Assembly: GCA_051653605.1 (NCBI GenBank)
Contig: JBOFWL010000066.1
Coordinates: 1-64,000 of the forward strand
Origin: JBOFWL01 sp051653605
Lineage (GTDB): Bacteria > Spirochaetota > Brevinematia > Brevinematales > Brevinemataceae
Reading direction: 5' to 3'
Length of the DNA: 64,000 nucleotides
The position numbers were made by a program, and so were the translations under genes. The notes under the pieces are model-generated. The model was not told where the DNA came from. It saw nothing but the letters and a program-made list of their open reading frames with translations, and searched no databases. Positions 31,528-40,145 of the stretch are shown here, one piece after another. Every line of letters starts with the position of its first letter. Position 1 is the stretch's first letter.

Positions 31528-32367
31528 ATGAAAAAGATTTCTTTTCTGTCTCTTTTTTTTGCAGTAGTTGCAACAACTGCTTGGGCACAAGATGAAGCCC
31601 CAAAGCAAAGTCGTAACTTAAGTTTTTACAGTGATATCACATCTGGTCACCTTGCACCAGGTATTGTTACTGCAGATGGTAACGCTGTTGACACAAACTT
31701 ACTATTTACCGGTAATGAAATGGAATTTGGTCTTCGTTATAGCCAAAATTTCAAAAGCGCTCCTATGGTGACTATGGGTGGTACTTTTACTGCTGTTACA
31801 CACAACGAAAATCTCTACGATGCCAGTGGTAAGTTTCTTTCAATAGCAACTCCTACCTTCGACAGAATGAAAGCTAACGTTTGGGTTTCCGTACCTTACT
31901 TCATGATGTTGATCGACACACGTGGTTTAATGGGTTTATACCTCAACCATAACATTAGCTTTGGTAGAGGTGGTTCTATTGGTTTTGGTACCGATCTTGA
32001 GTTCTTCTTTGGAGATCCTTTCTATGGTGCTAACAGCAGAGGTGGTCTCTATGTTGTTGACTACTTCGGTGTTTGGTTTAGCTATGGTATTGCTTTAGGA
32101 AAAGGATTCTCCTATTCTACAGGTATCCAATTCCGTCTTACTGCCTTTACTGGTGGAGTTAACGGTGGTGTAGAAGTTGATCCTGCAGCTGCTTTCAACA
32201 TTCGTTGGGCAAACACATTCTCCTACTCTCATGATGGATGGAACTTCTATGTTCAATTCCGTCTTGAAGGATTCAACCTTGCTAAAAGCGAAACAATTAT
32301 TCGTGATGCAAACGCTAGATTCCGTGTTGTTACAGGTTTCAGCTACACATTCGACTTAGCAAAATAA
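31528..32367 (+). CDS. Abundant-type outer-membrane beta-barrel protein
   Basis: 279 residues with a clear signal peptide (MKKISFLSLFFAVVATTAWAQ). The mature protein alternates amphipathic beta strands with Gly/Asn turns (GSIGFGTDLEFFFGDPF, GVWFSYGIALGKGFSYSTGIQFRLTAF, WNFYVQFRLEGFN) and ends with a strand FRVVTGFSYTFDLAK. Consensus promoter, long structured leader and terminator suggest high expression, as for a major outer-membrane protein. No specific family is recognised. Confidence 0.65.
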   Translation: MKKISFLSLFFAVVATTAWAQDEAPKQSRNLSFYSDITSGHLAPGIVTADGNAVDTNLLFTGNEMEFGLRYSQNFKSAPMVTMGGTFTAVTHNENLYDASGKFLSIATPTFDRMKANVWVSVPYFMMLIDTRGLMGLYLNHNISFGRGGSIGFGTDLEFFFGDPFYGANSRGGLYVVDYFGVWFSYGIALGKGFSYSTGIQFRLTAFTGGVNGGVEVDPAAAFNIRWANTFSYSHDGWNFYVQFRLEGFNLAKSETIIRDANARFRVVTGFSYTFDLAK

Positions 32368-32385
32368 ATTTTATCTAAGCTCAGA

Positions 32386-32416
32386 AAACACCCCTCAACA
32401 TGAGGGGTGTTTTATT
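32386..32416 (+). terminator. Intrinsic terminator of the OMP gene
   Basis: Stem ACACCCCTCA / TGAGGGGTGT with loop ACA, followed by TTTATTTTT. Confidence 0.85.
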
Positions 32417-32442
32417 TTTAATTACTATCTAAATAACACTTA

Positions 32443-32472
32443 TTGACATATACTATATTTATATAGTATAAT
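32443..32472 (+). promoter_or_regulatory. Promoter of candidate small RNA 2, with palindromic operator
   Basis: TTGACA, 18-base spacer, TATAAT. The spacer and -10 are covered by a perfect 9-bp inverted repeat, TATACTATA-TTTA-TATAGTATA (32449-32470), a strong operator candidate. Confidence 0.65.
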
Positions 32473-32478
32473 ATTCAA

Positions 32479-32636
32479 CTTGCCTTATTATCAGGCTAGC
32501 TCCGTTCATTTTCATAAGCATTCCACACTAGCAAGCTTATATCTTACTATATAAAAAATTTAAATCATATCTATGTCGCAGTAGAAATGGTGCGCTTAAA
32601 GTAAAACACCCTCTTAAAATAAGAGGGTGTTTTTGA
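32479..32636 (+). ncRNA. Candidate small non-coding RNA 2 (about 155 nt)
   Basis: A promoter-to-terminator unit without a convincing ORF, between two outer-membrane protein genes. Its first 70 bases can form hairpins (GCCT/AGGC; GCTAG/CTAGC enclosing a loop; ACTTG/CAAGC). Parts resemble the leader of the OMP at 31528: ATATTCAAC..GCCT..CAG and ATAAG..CTAG. It may be a duplicated, gene-less OMP leader, or a regulatory RNA acting on OMP mRNAs. No known family was recognised. Confidence 0.45.
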
Positions 32637-32637
32637 T
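32610..32637. terminator. Bidirectional intrinsic terminator
   Basis: Stem AACACCCTCTTA / TAAGAGGGTGTT with a short loop and T runs. It ends candidate RNA 2 and probably the convergent gene at 32642-33616. Confidence 0.85.
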
Positions 32638-32641
32638 ATAT

Positions 32642-33616
32642 CTAAAGGAAAAAAGAAGTTTCTATGCCAATTTTTGTCTGTTGAAAATCATAAGAAGGGG
32701 CTTCAAAAGGCCTCTGATAGGAAATTTTAAAAGCCAACATAACACGGGAAAATTCAAAGCCTACTGCAAAATTAATTGCTGGATGAACGCCTTCCGCGCT
32801 AGAATTATTTCTAATATGTTCATCATACAGTATTGCAATATTTATTCCCGTTATAAAGCCTATTTCATTCCAGATTTGGTAGCGGAAGTCTACCCCTACG
32901 TGGGTTCTAAGCCTTAAGAGGCGTTCTGCAGGGCTATTATAGGTAATTTCTATTCCACCATAGAAAGAAAACATTCTCCATCGTTTATAGAGCTCAAAAG
33001 CCATAAATTCATAACTTAGAAGGTCAAATGAGAGTTGATTTCCTCTAAATCCATCGGCAAGATGTGTTGATTGATGAAAAACAGGGACAAATCGAATCCT
33101 CCAATCTCTAGGTAAATAAAATTCAAATGTAAGCGCGGCTTCTCCAGTAACTGCAAAAACGCTAACCGTATTTGCGCGGGCAAGCATAGGTATTTCAAGG
33201 GCGCCAGATACCAAGATGCCAACATATCGAGAACGAATAAGAAAAACTTCTGTAGCGAGACGAGCATCCATTGCTGTTAAAATACCTGAAAAATCCCAAC
33301 GATTGACACTTCCTGGGTCACGAGCAAGCAGAGAATTTGTGAGTTGAAGGTTTGTGAAAACGAAAAATCGTGTATTAAAAGCTCTAGGATTTTGCCATCC
33401 TACAAAATAGCGATCTTCATCAAAACGCCGAAACCCAAAGGTGACTTTTCGACCATTAGAAACGGCTTGTTTAGATTTAATTTGACGAGGAGTAAATTTT
33501 CGTGAAGTATTTGTAGTAATGAACACAGGTAATTCTTCTTCAGCATAAAAATCATCTTCTATTTGTGAGTAAGTCGGACAAATAGCAAAGATAAAAAGAA
33601 TGAAAAAAAAATGCAT
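32642..33616 (-). CDS. DUF1207-like outer-membrane protein
   Basis: 324 residues with a signal peptide (MHFFFILFIFAICPTYS). The second half follows the DUF1207 pattern: VPVFHQSTHLADGF, then LSYEFMAFELYKRWRMFSFYGGIEITYNS, a long barrel-like series and a C-terminal strand ending in FFL. An acidic N-terminal stretch (EDDFYAEEELPVF) precedes a Lys-rich linker. Function unknown; outer-membrane insertion is inferred. Single gene. Confidence 0.6.
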   Translation of the reverse strand: MHFFFILFIFAICPTYSQIEDDFYAEEELPVFITTNTSRKFTPRQIKSKQAVSNGRKVTFGFRRFDEDRYFVGWQNPRAFNTRFFVFTNLQLTNSLLARDPGSVNRWDFSGILTAMDARLATEVFLIRSRYVGILVSGALEIPMLARANTVSVFAVTGEAALTFEFYLPRDWRIRFVPVFHQSTHLADGFRGNQLSFDLLSYEFMAFELYKRWRMFSFYGGIEITYNSPAERLLRLRTHVGVDFRYQIWNEIGFITGINIAILYDEHIRNNSSAEGVHPAINFAVGFEFSRVMLAFKISYQRPFEAPSYDFQQTKIGIETSFFL

Positions 33617-33697
33617 CTATTGTCCTCTCAGCAAAAAATCTTCTCTTAAATTTGGTTATTTTATCAAGGAAAAAGCTAAGAGTAAAAAATAGATAAA

Positions 33698-33725
33698 AAA
33701 AAACTCCTCCCTATAAGGAGGAGCT
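33698..33725 (-). terminator. Intrinsic terminator of the ispE-spoVG-tRNA-Gln unit
   Basis: Stem AGCTCCTCC / GGAGGAGTT with a TTATAG-type loop, followed on the minus strand by a long T run. Confidence 0.85.
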
Positions 33726-33797
33726 CTGGGGCGGATAGGATCGAACTACCGAATGTCGGGACCAAAACCCGATGCCTTACCACTTGGCTACGCCCCA
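33726..33797 (-). tRNA. tRNA-Gln(UUG)
   Basis: Minus-strand cloverleaf with acceptor TGGGGCG/CGCCCCA, anticodon loop TTTTGGT (UUG), T-loop TTCGATC, discriminator G. It begins only 5 bases after the spoVG stop codon, so it is processed from the ispE-spoVG transcript. Confidence 0.93.
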
Positions 33798-33802
33798 AAA
33801 AC

Positions 33803-34057
33803 TTATTCAGCGTGATAAGCTTCTAAAATAGCTCCCTGCATGCGGTCGCGAAAATCAGAGTTGATCGGATGAGCAACATCTTTTAATTCACCGCTACGGG
33901 TTTTACGGGAAGGCATTGCAATAAATAACCCTTCTCGACCGTCGATGATCTTTATGTTATGAATAACAAAACAGTCATCAAATGTGACAGATGCATAGGC
34001 TTGTAATTTGTTTACATCACCCTCTACTTTCTTGATACGGATATCGGTAATTTCCAT
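33803..34057 (-). CDS. spoVG: SpoVG family RNA/DNA-binding regulator
   Basis: 84 residues, typical length. The conserved core is present: MEITDIRIKKV, LQAYASVTFDDCFVIHNIKIIDGREGLFIAMPSRKT, ending DVAHPINSDFRDRMQGAILEAY. SpoVG is a nucleic-acid-binding regulator conserved in Firmicutes and spirochaetes. AAAGGAG precedes ATG 34057. It lies 15 bases after ispE, the arrangement seen in many low-GC bacteria. Confidence 0.95.
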   Translation of the reverse strand: MEITDIRIKKVEGDVNKLQAYASVTFDDCFVIHNIKIIDGREGLFIAMPSRKTRSGELKDVAHPINSDFRDRMQGAILEAYHAE

Positions 34058-34072
34058 AGTTTAGCTCCTTTA

Positions 34073-34930
34073 CTACCACCATATTTGCTGAGTATAAATC
34101 CCGCAATTCAAACTTTGCAAGAGCACCTTAGCGTTTAACGCTTCTTGCGGGTCGTTGTAAAAAAGAACCAAGCTAGACCCACTGCCACTCATTATCATAA
34201 ATGTAGGATCTGCAGCCCGTTTTACCGCCCAGTATATGCCCTCTAGTATACCATCAGACTCGATCATCTGTTTAGCGAATACATTATAAGAGTTTTTTAA
34301 AAGAAAATCAAGTCTCCAGACACTTTTTTTTAAAAATAATGTTATTTTTTCGTTTGGTGTCGGATCAAAATTTCCTTTCAAATTTTCAAAGGCTTTTTGC
34401 GTTGAAATATGCACCGATGGCGTCACAATCAACACCCCTAAACTTGGGTCTATACGCCCGTTCAGGGGGCGAACAATCTCGCCTTTCCCACTCACGTGAG
34501 CAGACCCTCCGTATAGAAAAAACGGCACATCACTTCCAACTTGCGCGGCAATATCTAAGACATCTTCGCATGATTTATTATAAGTTTTGCATAAGAATTT
34601 TAGAACGGCACCTGCGTCTCCGCTCCCTCCTCCCAGACCAGCTCCTGAAGGGACTTTTTTGATAACTTCGATATGAAAATTATCTTTAATTTCATATTTT
34701 TTTTTAAAGAGATTAAGAGCTTTACTCACTGTATTATTTACACTGATTTTCTCCGCTCCCAAGCCTGAAAAAACAATTTTATCGGTGTCTGAGGGGGTGA
34801 TAGTGAACTCATCACCTAATGGAATCTCTGTAAAAATGCTTTCCAAAAAATGATAATTATCAACAGGATCTTTTCTAACAATATTGAGAAAAAGGTTAAT
34901 CTTACTTGTAGATGTAAATTTATGTGTCAT
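34073..34930 (-). CDS. ispE: 4-diphosphocytidyl-2-C-methyl-D-erythritol kinase
   Basis: 285 residues of the GHMP kinase superfamily. Key motifs: KINLFLNIVRKDPVDNYHFLESIF at the N-terminus, the ATP-binding VPSGAGLGGGSGDAGAVL loop (about 91-108), and a C-terminal MIMSGSGSSLVLFY. It phosphorylates CDP-ME in the MEP isoprenoid pathway, supplying uppS. The start is ATG 34930; no strong Shine-Dalgarno sequence is visible. Confidence 0.93.
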   Translation of the reverse strand: MTHKFTSTSKINLFLNIVRKDPVDNYHFLESIFTEIPLGDEFTITPSDTDKIVFSGLGAEKISVNNTVSKALNLFKKKYEIKDNFHIEVIKKVPSGAGLGGGSGDAGAVLKFLCKTYNKSCEDVLDIAAQVGSDVPFFLYGGSAHVSGKGEIVRPLNGRIDPSLGVLIVTPSVHISTQKAFENLKGNFDPTPNEKITLFLKKSVWRLDFLLKNSYNVFAKQMIESDGILEGIYWAVKRAADPTFMIMSGSGSSLVLFYNDPQEALNAKVLLQSLNCGIYTQQIWW

Positions 34931-34980
34931 AATAAATTATTAAAATTAATGCAAAAATTATCCATTGTCCCATCCTATGA

Positions 34981-35637
34981 CTAGTGAGAAATACTATCAA
35001 TTGGTAAAACTCGCTGACAGCGTTCGGCAAGCCTTACACTATGCGTACTAATAAGAAGAGTTGTACCATATTTAGCAGCAAGCTCAAAAAGGATGTTTTC
35101 GAGCTTGGTGGCATTCTGTTTATCAAGGCTACCTGTGGGTTCGTCTGCGAACAACAACGGAGGACGACATGCCAAGGCTCTTATTAAGGATACTCTTTGC
35201 CGTTCTCCTCCCGACATCTCACTAGGCCTATGCCCTTTTCGCTGCGAAAGCCCTAGGGCGTCGAACAGTGCCGCTAGATCTTGTTTATGCTGGGCATCGT
35301 TAATACCAGCAATTCGCAAGGGCATTACTGCATTTTCCCATGCCGTTAGGTCTTCAAGTAAAAAGTGATGTTGAAAAACAAAACCTATATGTTTTGCTCG
35401 AAAAGCAGAGAGAGATTTTTCATCTAAGCGTCCAATTTCTGTATTATTAATGAAAATCTTACCTTCAAAGGTATCCAGCCCCGCTAGTAAATAGAGAAGG
35501 GTTGTTTTTCCTCTCCCACTTTCTCCCACAACGGCAACCGTCTCTCCTTTTTCAACACAAAAAGAGGCGTTTTTAAGTACGGTAACATCGCCCAAGGGAT
35601 GTTTATAAATTTTAGAAACATTTTCAACTTTTATCAT
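34981..35637 (-). CDS. lolD: Lipoprotein-releasing ABC transporter ATPase
   Basis: 218 residues. Walker A GESGRGKTTLLYLL, Q-loop FVFQHHFLLEDLTAWENAVMPL, signature MSGGERQRVSLIRAL, Walker B LLFADEPTGSLD and H-loop STHS are all present. The family (LolD/MacB/FtsE type) energises transfer of lipoproteins from the inner membrane. It lies 3 bases after the LolC/E-like permease, so the complex is probably a homodimeric permease with this ATPase. Confidence 0.9.
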   Translation of the reverse strand: MIKVENVSKIYKHPLGDVTVLKNASFCVEKGETVAVVGESGRGKTTLLYLLAGLDTFEGKIFINNTEIGRLDEKSLSAFRAKHIGFVFQHHFLLEDLTAWENAVMPLRIAGINDAQHKQDLAALFDALGLSQRKGHRPSEMSGGERQRVSLIRALACRPPLLFADEPTGSLDKQNATKLENILFELAAKYGTTLLISTHSVRLAERCQRVLPIDSISH

Positions 35638-35640
35638 TTC

Positions 35641-36885
35641 TTACTCTTTACGCAAGATTTCTGCCGGACGAAACCGCCGAGACAGATACGCAGGATACAA
35701 CGAGGCTAACCACACACAAAATATCGCCAACACCATTGAAAATACCACATCATTGGCACTAATAGAAATTGGAAATTCCGAAAGATAGTAAACATCTTTA
35801 TTAAGGAAGGTAAATGGTTGATTGATAAAGAAGGACACCACTATTTCGATAACGTAAATAATATTATTAAAATAATAGCTTGCTAGCAAGCCTAAAACTG
35901 CCCCCAGTGACGACGCCGACAAACCTAGATAAAAACCCGTCAACAAGAATGACAAAGCATCATCCATAGGGCGCATACCTAAAACCTTGAGCAAGGCTAT
36001 TTCTTCTCTTTTATCTGCAACCAACGCTGTCATGACAGAGAGGATCCCAAAAAAAGCTACACAGAAAAAGATAAAAAGAAGGACTTGTATAATTTGCTTT
36101 TCATTTTCAAGTGCCAAAATCGCATTAAGGTTACTCATTTTCCACGTGCTTAGGTCGAAGGGGATGATTTTCTCGAGGCTTGAAAGATATTTTTCAGGAT
36201 GCGTATAATCTTGCACTCTGATTCCGATATAAGGGGCTCTGGTTCCCATTCCAAGAATTTCTTGAGCATCGGAAAAGGGAATAAAAACCATTCCCGTATC
36301 TAGGCCTGAATCTCCAGCCGAAAAAAATGCCGAAACTTGAAACCGATAATTCACCGCCCCAAGGTCGGGGTCGTACATCAGAACATTGACGTAATCTCCA
36401 ATAAAAAGCCCCATACTACGTGCTAGCGCTTCGCCAGCCATTAGCGTTCGGGAACGCCCAAAACTCCATTTTCCTTCTTTCAAACTAAAAAGCTCGCCAA
36501 AATTATCATCTGTATCAAATGACGATGGCAAAGCTTTTACGATAATTCCAGTAGTACTAAAAGAGCTTTTCAGCAAGGCCTCTGTTTGGGCATAAGGAAA
36601 GGCACTAGTAATTCCTTCTATTTTTTCAATTTGATTGATAAGTATCTCATAATTGGGAATACCTCGCGATGGGGCAAGCGCCACAATATGCGCATCTTTA
36701 CCCGCAAGACGAGAAAGATAACTCTCATGCAAGCCATTTGCTAACGAAAGAATAAGGATAGAGGCAGCCACCCCCAACACAATAGATGCGAAGGCTAATC
36801 TTGGTAATAGCGAGGCTCCAGAGGCTTTAGAACGAGGAAGAAGCCTACGCAATGCTAAATAGGATACTAAGGCAAAACGATTCAT
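35641..36885 (-). CDS. lolC: Lipoprotein-releasing ABC transporter permease (LolC/LolE-like)
   Basis: 414 residues. Topology is TM1 (about 22-48), a large periplasmic MacB-like domain (about 50-265) and three C-terminal TM segments (about 270-295, 315-345, 375-405). The N-terminal SLLPRLAFASIVLGVAASILILSLANGLHE and the GILSVMTALVADKREEIALLKVLGMRPMD coupling helix are characteristic. Whether it is called LolC, LolE or a single LolF cannot be decided. It lies upstream of lolD. Confidence 0.87.
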   Translation of the reverse strand: MNRFALVSYLALRRLLPRSKASGASLLPRLAFASIVLGVAASILILSLANGLHESYLSRLAGKDAHIVALAPSRGIPNYEILINQIEKIEGITSAFPYAQTEALLKSSFSTTGIIVKALPSSFDTDDNFGELFSLKEGKWSFGRSRTLMAGEALARSMGLFIGDYVNVLMYDPDLGAVNYRFQVSAFFSAGDSGLDTGMVFIPFSDAQEILGMGTRAPYIGIRVQDYTHPEKYLSSLEKIIPFDLSTWKMSNLNAILALENEKQIIQVLLFIFFCVAFFGILSVMTALVADKREEIALLKVLGMRPMDDALSFLLTGFYLGLSASSLGAVLGLLASYYFNNIIYVIEIVVSFFINQPFTFLNKDVYYLSEFPISISANDVVFSMVLAIFCVWLASLYPAYLSRRFRPAEILRKE

Positions 36886-36985
36886 ATTTAATTATAATAT
36901 AGTACTGAAAAAAGTTCAAGAAGAAGGATTGATTTTTAAAAGAAAATAAGCTAAACTGATAGGAGTATTTTTTTGAGAGTAACTT

Positions 36986-37276
36986 ATGATTATTGTATTA
37001 TTTACCTTGTTTATTATCTCCATCGTGCTGTTGATCCCCGCTGTGCTGCTTCAGTCCACATCCGACACTGGAATTTTTTCTAGCAATATAACTGCAGGTG
37101 CCTTTGGAGCTAGATCCAATGAAATCCTTGTTAAGTTTACGGCATGGTGTGCTGGTATTTTTATTTTGACAGCGCTAGCGATGTCCTACTATTTTGTACA
37201 AAGCTCCCGCCCCGTTGATTTACACGACCACCCTGCTGAACAAGCACCAATAGATGCAGAAAATCCAATAGAGTAA
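36986..37276 (+). CDS. secG: Preprotein translocase subunit SecG
   Basis: 96 residues with two membrane segments (about 3-25 and 52-72). The first is followed by the family motif AVLLQSTSDTGIFSSNITAGAFGARSNEILVKFTAW. An acidic, Pro-rich tail extends into the cytoplasm or periplasm. It assists SecYEG protein export. It lies 88 bases before glgA, which has its own promoter. Confidence 0.87.
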   Translation: MIIVLFTLFIISIVLLIPAVLLQSTSDTGIFSSNITAGAFGARSNEILVKFTAWCAGIFILTALAMSYYFVQSSRPVDLHDHPAEQAPIDAENPIE

Positions 37277-37302
37277 GTTCTAGATATATTTTTCGTTTTT
37301 AT

Positions 37303-37330
37303 TTGCCTTTTGGAGAAAACAGTCTATAAT
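37303..37330 (+). promoter_or_regulatory. Promoter of glgA
   Basis: TTGCCT, 16-base spacer, TATAAT, 35 bases before ATG 37365. Confidence 0.55.
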
Positions 37331-37364
37331 ATTACCATATTTAAGATATGTTTCGAGGTGAATC

Positions 37365-38855
37365 ATGGCTAAGAAAGCAACAAGTGTTCTTTTCACGGCA
37401 GGGGAAGTTGTCCCTTTTGCAAAAGTCGGTGGCTTAGCAGATGTCGTTTCGGCACTTGCTAAAGCCCTTAAAAAAGAAGAAAAACTTGATGTTCGCATTA
37501 TTATCCCCAAATACCGCAGTGTTGGGGAATTTTGCCAAGAAAATCAACTTAAACCCCGTAACGTATATTCATCCACAGTATCAGTTCAAGGGGAGTCCTT
37601 CCCATTTCGAGTGGAAGAGATTATTTATAACGATATTTGTCATTACTTTATCGACTGCCCTTGCTTCTTTGACCGCCCAAACCCTTATAATGACCCAGAA
37701 ACAGGCAAAGATTACTCTGACAATCTCAAACGTTTTGTATTTTTCTCTAAAGCTCTTTTCGAATCCTGTAAAATCACCTCTTTTATTCCCGATATCCTTC
37801 ACTGCCATGATTGGCATATGGGCTTAGTGGCACTGTATAAGCATGCTCTTATCGAATACTCTGGTATTTTTGCAACAACTCATACCGTTTTCACTATCCA
37901 CAATTTATCTTATCAAGGAATTTTTTCAATCGATCAATTTCCCATGCTTGATATAGACTGGAAGTACTTTAGTCTCAATGGTTTAGAGTATTATCGTAAT
38001 ATTAACCTTCTTAAAGGTGGTATTGTCTTTTCAGAGGCGGTTAATACTGTATCCAAAACCTACGCCCAAGAAATTGAAACCGAAGAATACGGTGCAGGCC
38101 TGGAAGGTGTTATCAGAGAAAAGAAATTCTACGGAGCTTTTCAAGGGATTATGAATGGCGTTGATTATTCCGAATGGAACCCCGAAGTAGATGTTCATCT
38201 TACCAGAGATTTTGGGCTTAATTATAACTTCAAAACATTAAAGAATAAAGAAAAAATTCGCCAAGCATTTGCAGAAATGCACGGGCTAGAACTCGACGAA
38301 TCAACCCCTCTTATTGGAATGATTACAAGGCTTTTCGACCAAAAAGGGATGGATATTGTCTTTGAAATCTTAGAGGATCTTCTCAAAAATGAAAGCATTG
38401 CCTTTGCTATCCTCGGAACTGGCAAACGTGAATACGAAGAAAAATTGAAAGACCTTGCCGAAAAATATCCAAGCAAATTATTTACTTATATCGGCTTTAA
38501 TGCACCACTATCTCACCACATAGAAGCTGCTAGCGACCTTTTTCTGATGCCATCAAGCTTCGAGCCTTCTGGGCTAAATCAATTATATAGCATGAAATAC
38601 GGCACTCTACCCATTGTTCGAAGAACGGGAGGACTTGCTGATAGTGTCCGAGATATGGAAACAGGCTTTGTTTTCAAACACTACCATCCAGATGCCTTGC
38701 GAGACGTCATTTTAAGAGCTATTTCTTTATGGCGCAATAGTAAACCTGTTTTTAATAAAATGATCAAGACCGCAATGAGCGAAGACTGGAGTTGGAAGCG
38801 TTCCGCAAAAGGTTATTATCAAATGTATAAAAAAGTGCTTAAAAAAGATCATTAA
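37365..38855 (+). CDS. glgA: Glycogen synthase (GT5)
   Basis: 496 residues. The ADP-glucose-binding KVGGLADVVSALAKAL motif is near the N-terminus, followed by ILHCHDWHMGLVALY and FTIHNLSYQGIFS. The C-terminal domain has IGMITRLFDQKGMDI, FAILGTGKREYEE and the catalytic EPSGLNQLYSMKYGTLPIVRRTGGLADSV. It elongates glycogen from ADP-glucose. No other glg gene is in the window; the GH13-like remnant at 10303 is the only other starch-like protein. Confidence 0.95.
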   Translation: MAKKATSVLFTAGEVVPFAKVGGLADVVSALAKALKKEEKLDVRIIIPKYRSVGEFCQENQLKPRNVYSSTVSVQGESFPFRVEEIIYNDICHYFIDCPCFFDRPNPYNDPETGKDYSDNLKRFVFFSKALFESCKITSFIPDILHCHDWHMGLVALYKHALIEYSGIFATTHTVFTIHNLSYQGIFSIDQFPMLDIDWKYFSLNGLEYYRNINLLKGGIVFSEAVNTVSKTYAQEIETEEYGAGLEGVIREKKFYGAFQGIMNGVDYSEWNPEVDVHLTRDFGLNYNFKTLKNKEKIRQAFAEMHGLELDESTPLIGMITRLFDQKGMDIVFEILEDLLKNESIAFAILGTGKREYEEKLKDLAEKYPSKLFTYIGFNAPLSHHIEAASDLFLMPSSFEPSGLNQLYSMKYGTLPIVRRTGGLADSVRDMETGFVFKHYHPDALRDVILRAISLWRNSKPVFNKMIKTAMSEDWSWKRSAKGYYQMYKKVLKKDH

Positions 38856-38878
38856 ATACTAAAAATTATCAACTTTAA

Positions 38879-38911
38879 AAAGAGATTCCGTATTGGAATC
38901 TCTTTTTTATC
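38879..38911 (+). terminator. Intrinsic terminator of glgA
   Basis: Stem AAAGAGATTCC / GGAATCTCTTT with loop GTATT and a T run. Confidence 0.88.
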
Positions 38912-39085
38912 TCTACACTGAAAAAATAATTCAAAAATTCAGATTTTATTTGGATTTTGTATAAAAATAAGGCTATCTTTAATCATATGAAGAAAAAATT
39001 CAAAAAAAGAAATCCAAAAGTCAAAAATAAGCCTTATAGGTTTGTTAAAAACACAGTCATTTATCTAAATAAGGAGATAGTTGTT

Positions 39086-39418
39086 ATGAAAAAAGTAGTA
39101 TTACTTGTAGTCATTTTGAGCGCCAGTGCCATGTTTGCCCAAAAAAGAGGTGAGGACCGCCATTCAAAAGATCATAAAATGATGGGTGGCAAAGAAATGC
39201 ACATGTTAGGCATGATGGACGAAAAGTGTAAAAAAGATAAGAAAGGCAGAGGCAGAGGCGGCATGATGATGGAAATGACAGCCGAAGATGAAGCTATGAT
39301 GAAAAAACACATGGTAGAGCGAGGAATGAGCGAGGCCGATGCTTCCCGAATGATCCAGCTTAAGAAAGAAATGAGCACTATCATGAAAAAATATATGAAC
39401 TCTGATACAAACTCATAA
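39086..39418 (+). CDS. Small exported Met/His/Lys-rich protein
   Basis: 110 residues from ATG 39086, chosen because AAGGAG lies upstream and the product then starts with a signal peptide (MKKVVLLVVILSASAMFAQ). The mature protein is Lys-rich and unusually rich in Met (MMGGKEMHMLGMMDEK, GRGGMMMEMTAEDEAMMKK) with several His. Such Met/His clusters can bind Cu(I)/Ag(I), but this is inference from composition. It lies directly before the DUF305 gene, which has its own promoter. Confidence 0.65.
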   Translation: MKKVVLLVVILSASAMFAQKRGEDRHSKDHKMMGGKEMHMLGMMDEKCKKDKKGRGRGGMMMEMTAEDEAMMKKHMVERGMSEADASRMIQLKKEMSTIMKKYMNSDTNS

Positions 39419-39422
39419 ATCA

Positions 39423-39451
39423 TTGTATTTAAAAAGAATATATGCTATAAT
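39423..39451 (+). promoter_or_regulatory. Promoter of the DUF305 gene
   Basis: TTGTAT, 17-base spacer, TATAAT, 34 bases before ATG 39485. Confidence 0.6.
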
Positions 39452-39484
39452 GTACTCAGAGTACTAGGCACTTTAGGAGTCCTA

Positions 39485-40081
39485 ATGAATAAAATATTAA
39501 TTCTAATAGCAGTAAGTGCTATTATGGTACCAGCTTTTGCTGCTGAGGGAAAAAGCAGTAAAGAAATGATGATGTCAATGCATGCCCCAATGATGGCTCA
39601 GCCTATGGTTGTGGATGTTCATCCAGATATCTCTTTTCTGCAAAATATGATCCCTCATCATCAAGGAGCTATTGATTCTTCAAAAATTGTTCTCAAATCT
39701 ACGCGAAGTTCAGAAATTAGTAATATTGCTCGAGCTATCATTAAAGCACAAGAAACAGAAATAAAAGAATTTAATAGTCTTATTTTGGTTCTTCAAAAAG
39801 AAAACCCTCAGATGGCTAATAATGCAATTAAGGCTTTCGACAAAGGTGCCCAAAAGGCAATGAAAAACATGATGAAAGCTATGGGGCGTGTAAAAAGCAC
39901 TAGCGATATCGACCGAGACTTTCTAACAGGAATGATCGCTCACCACCAAGGTGCTGTTGATGTTTCTAAACAAATTCTCTCGATAAGTTCTGATTCTCGT
40001 ATTCGTAAGATTGCTGAAACAATCATCGCAGATCAGGAAAAAGAAATCGATCAATTTAGAAAAATTTTAGAAATCCGCTAG
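39485..40081 (+). CDS. Exported DUF305 family protein
   Basis: 198 residues with a signal peptide (MNKILILIAVSAIMVPAFA). The two DUF305 signature repeats are MIPHHQGAIDSSKIVL (about 55-70) and MIAHHQGAVDVSKQIL (about 150-165), each heading a pair of helices in a ferritin-like four-helix fold. A Met-rich segment follows the signal peptide (SSKEMMMSMHAPMMAQPM). DUF305 proteins are often found near copper-handling genes, so periplasmic metal binding is plausible but unproven. It follows the small Met-rich protein gene. Confidence 0.85.
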   Translation: MNKILILIAVSAIMVPAFAAEGKSSKEMMMSMHAPMMAQPMVVDVHPDISFLQNMIPHHQGAIDSSKIVLKSTRSSEISNIARAIIKAQETEIKEFNSLILVLQKENPQMANNAIKAFDKGAQKAMKNMMKAMGRVKSTSDIDRDFLTGMIAHHQGAVDVSKQILSISSDSRIRKIAETIIADQEKEIDQFRKILEIR

Positions 40082-40089
40082 AAAATAGA

Positions 40090-40116
40090 AACTCCTCCCG
40101 AAACTCGGGAGGTATT
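40090..40116 (+). terminator. Hairpin after the DUF305 gene
   Basis: Stem ACTCCTCCCGA / TCGGGAGGT with a short loop, followed by ATTTCTTC; a modest intrinsic terminator. Confidence 0.6.
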
Positions 40117-40145
40117 TCTTCATTGAGGTTTGAGAAGTAATCCCC

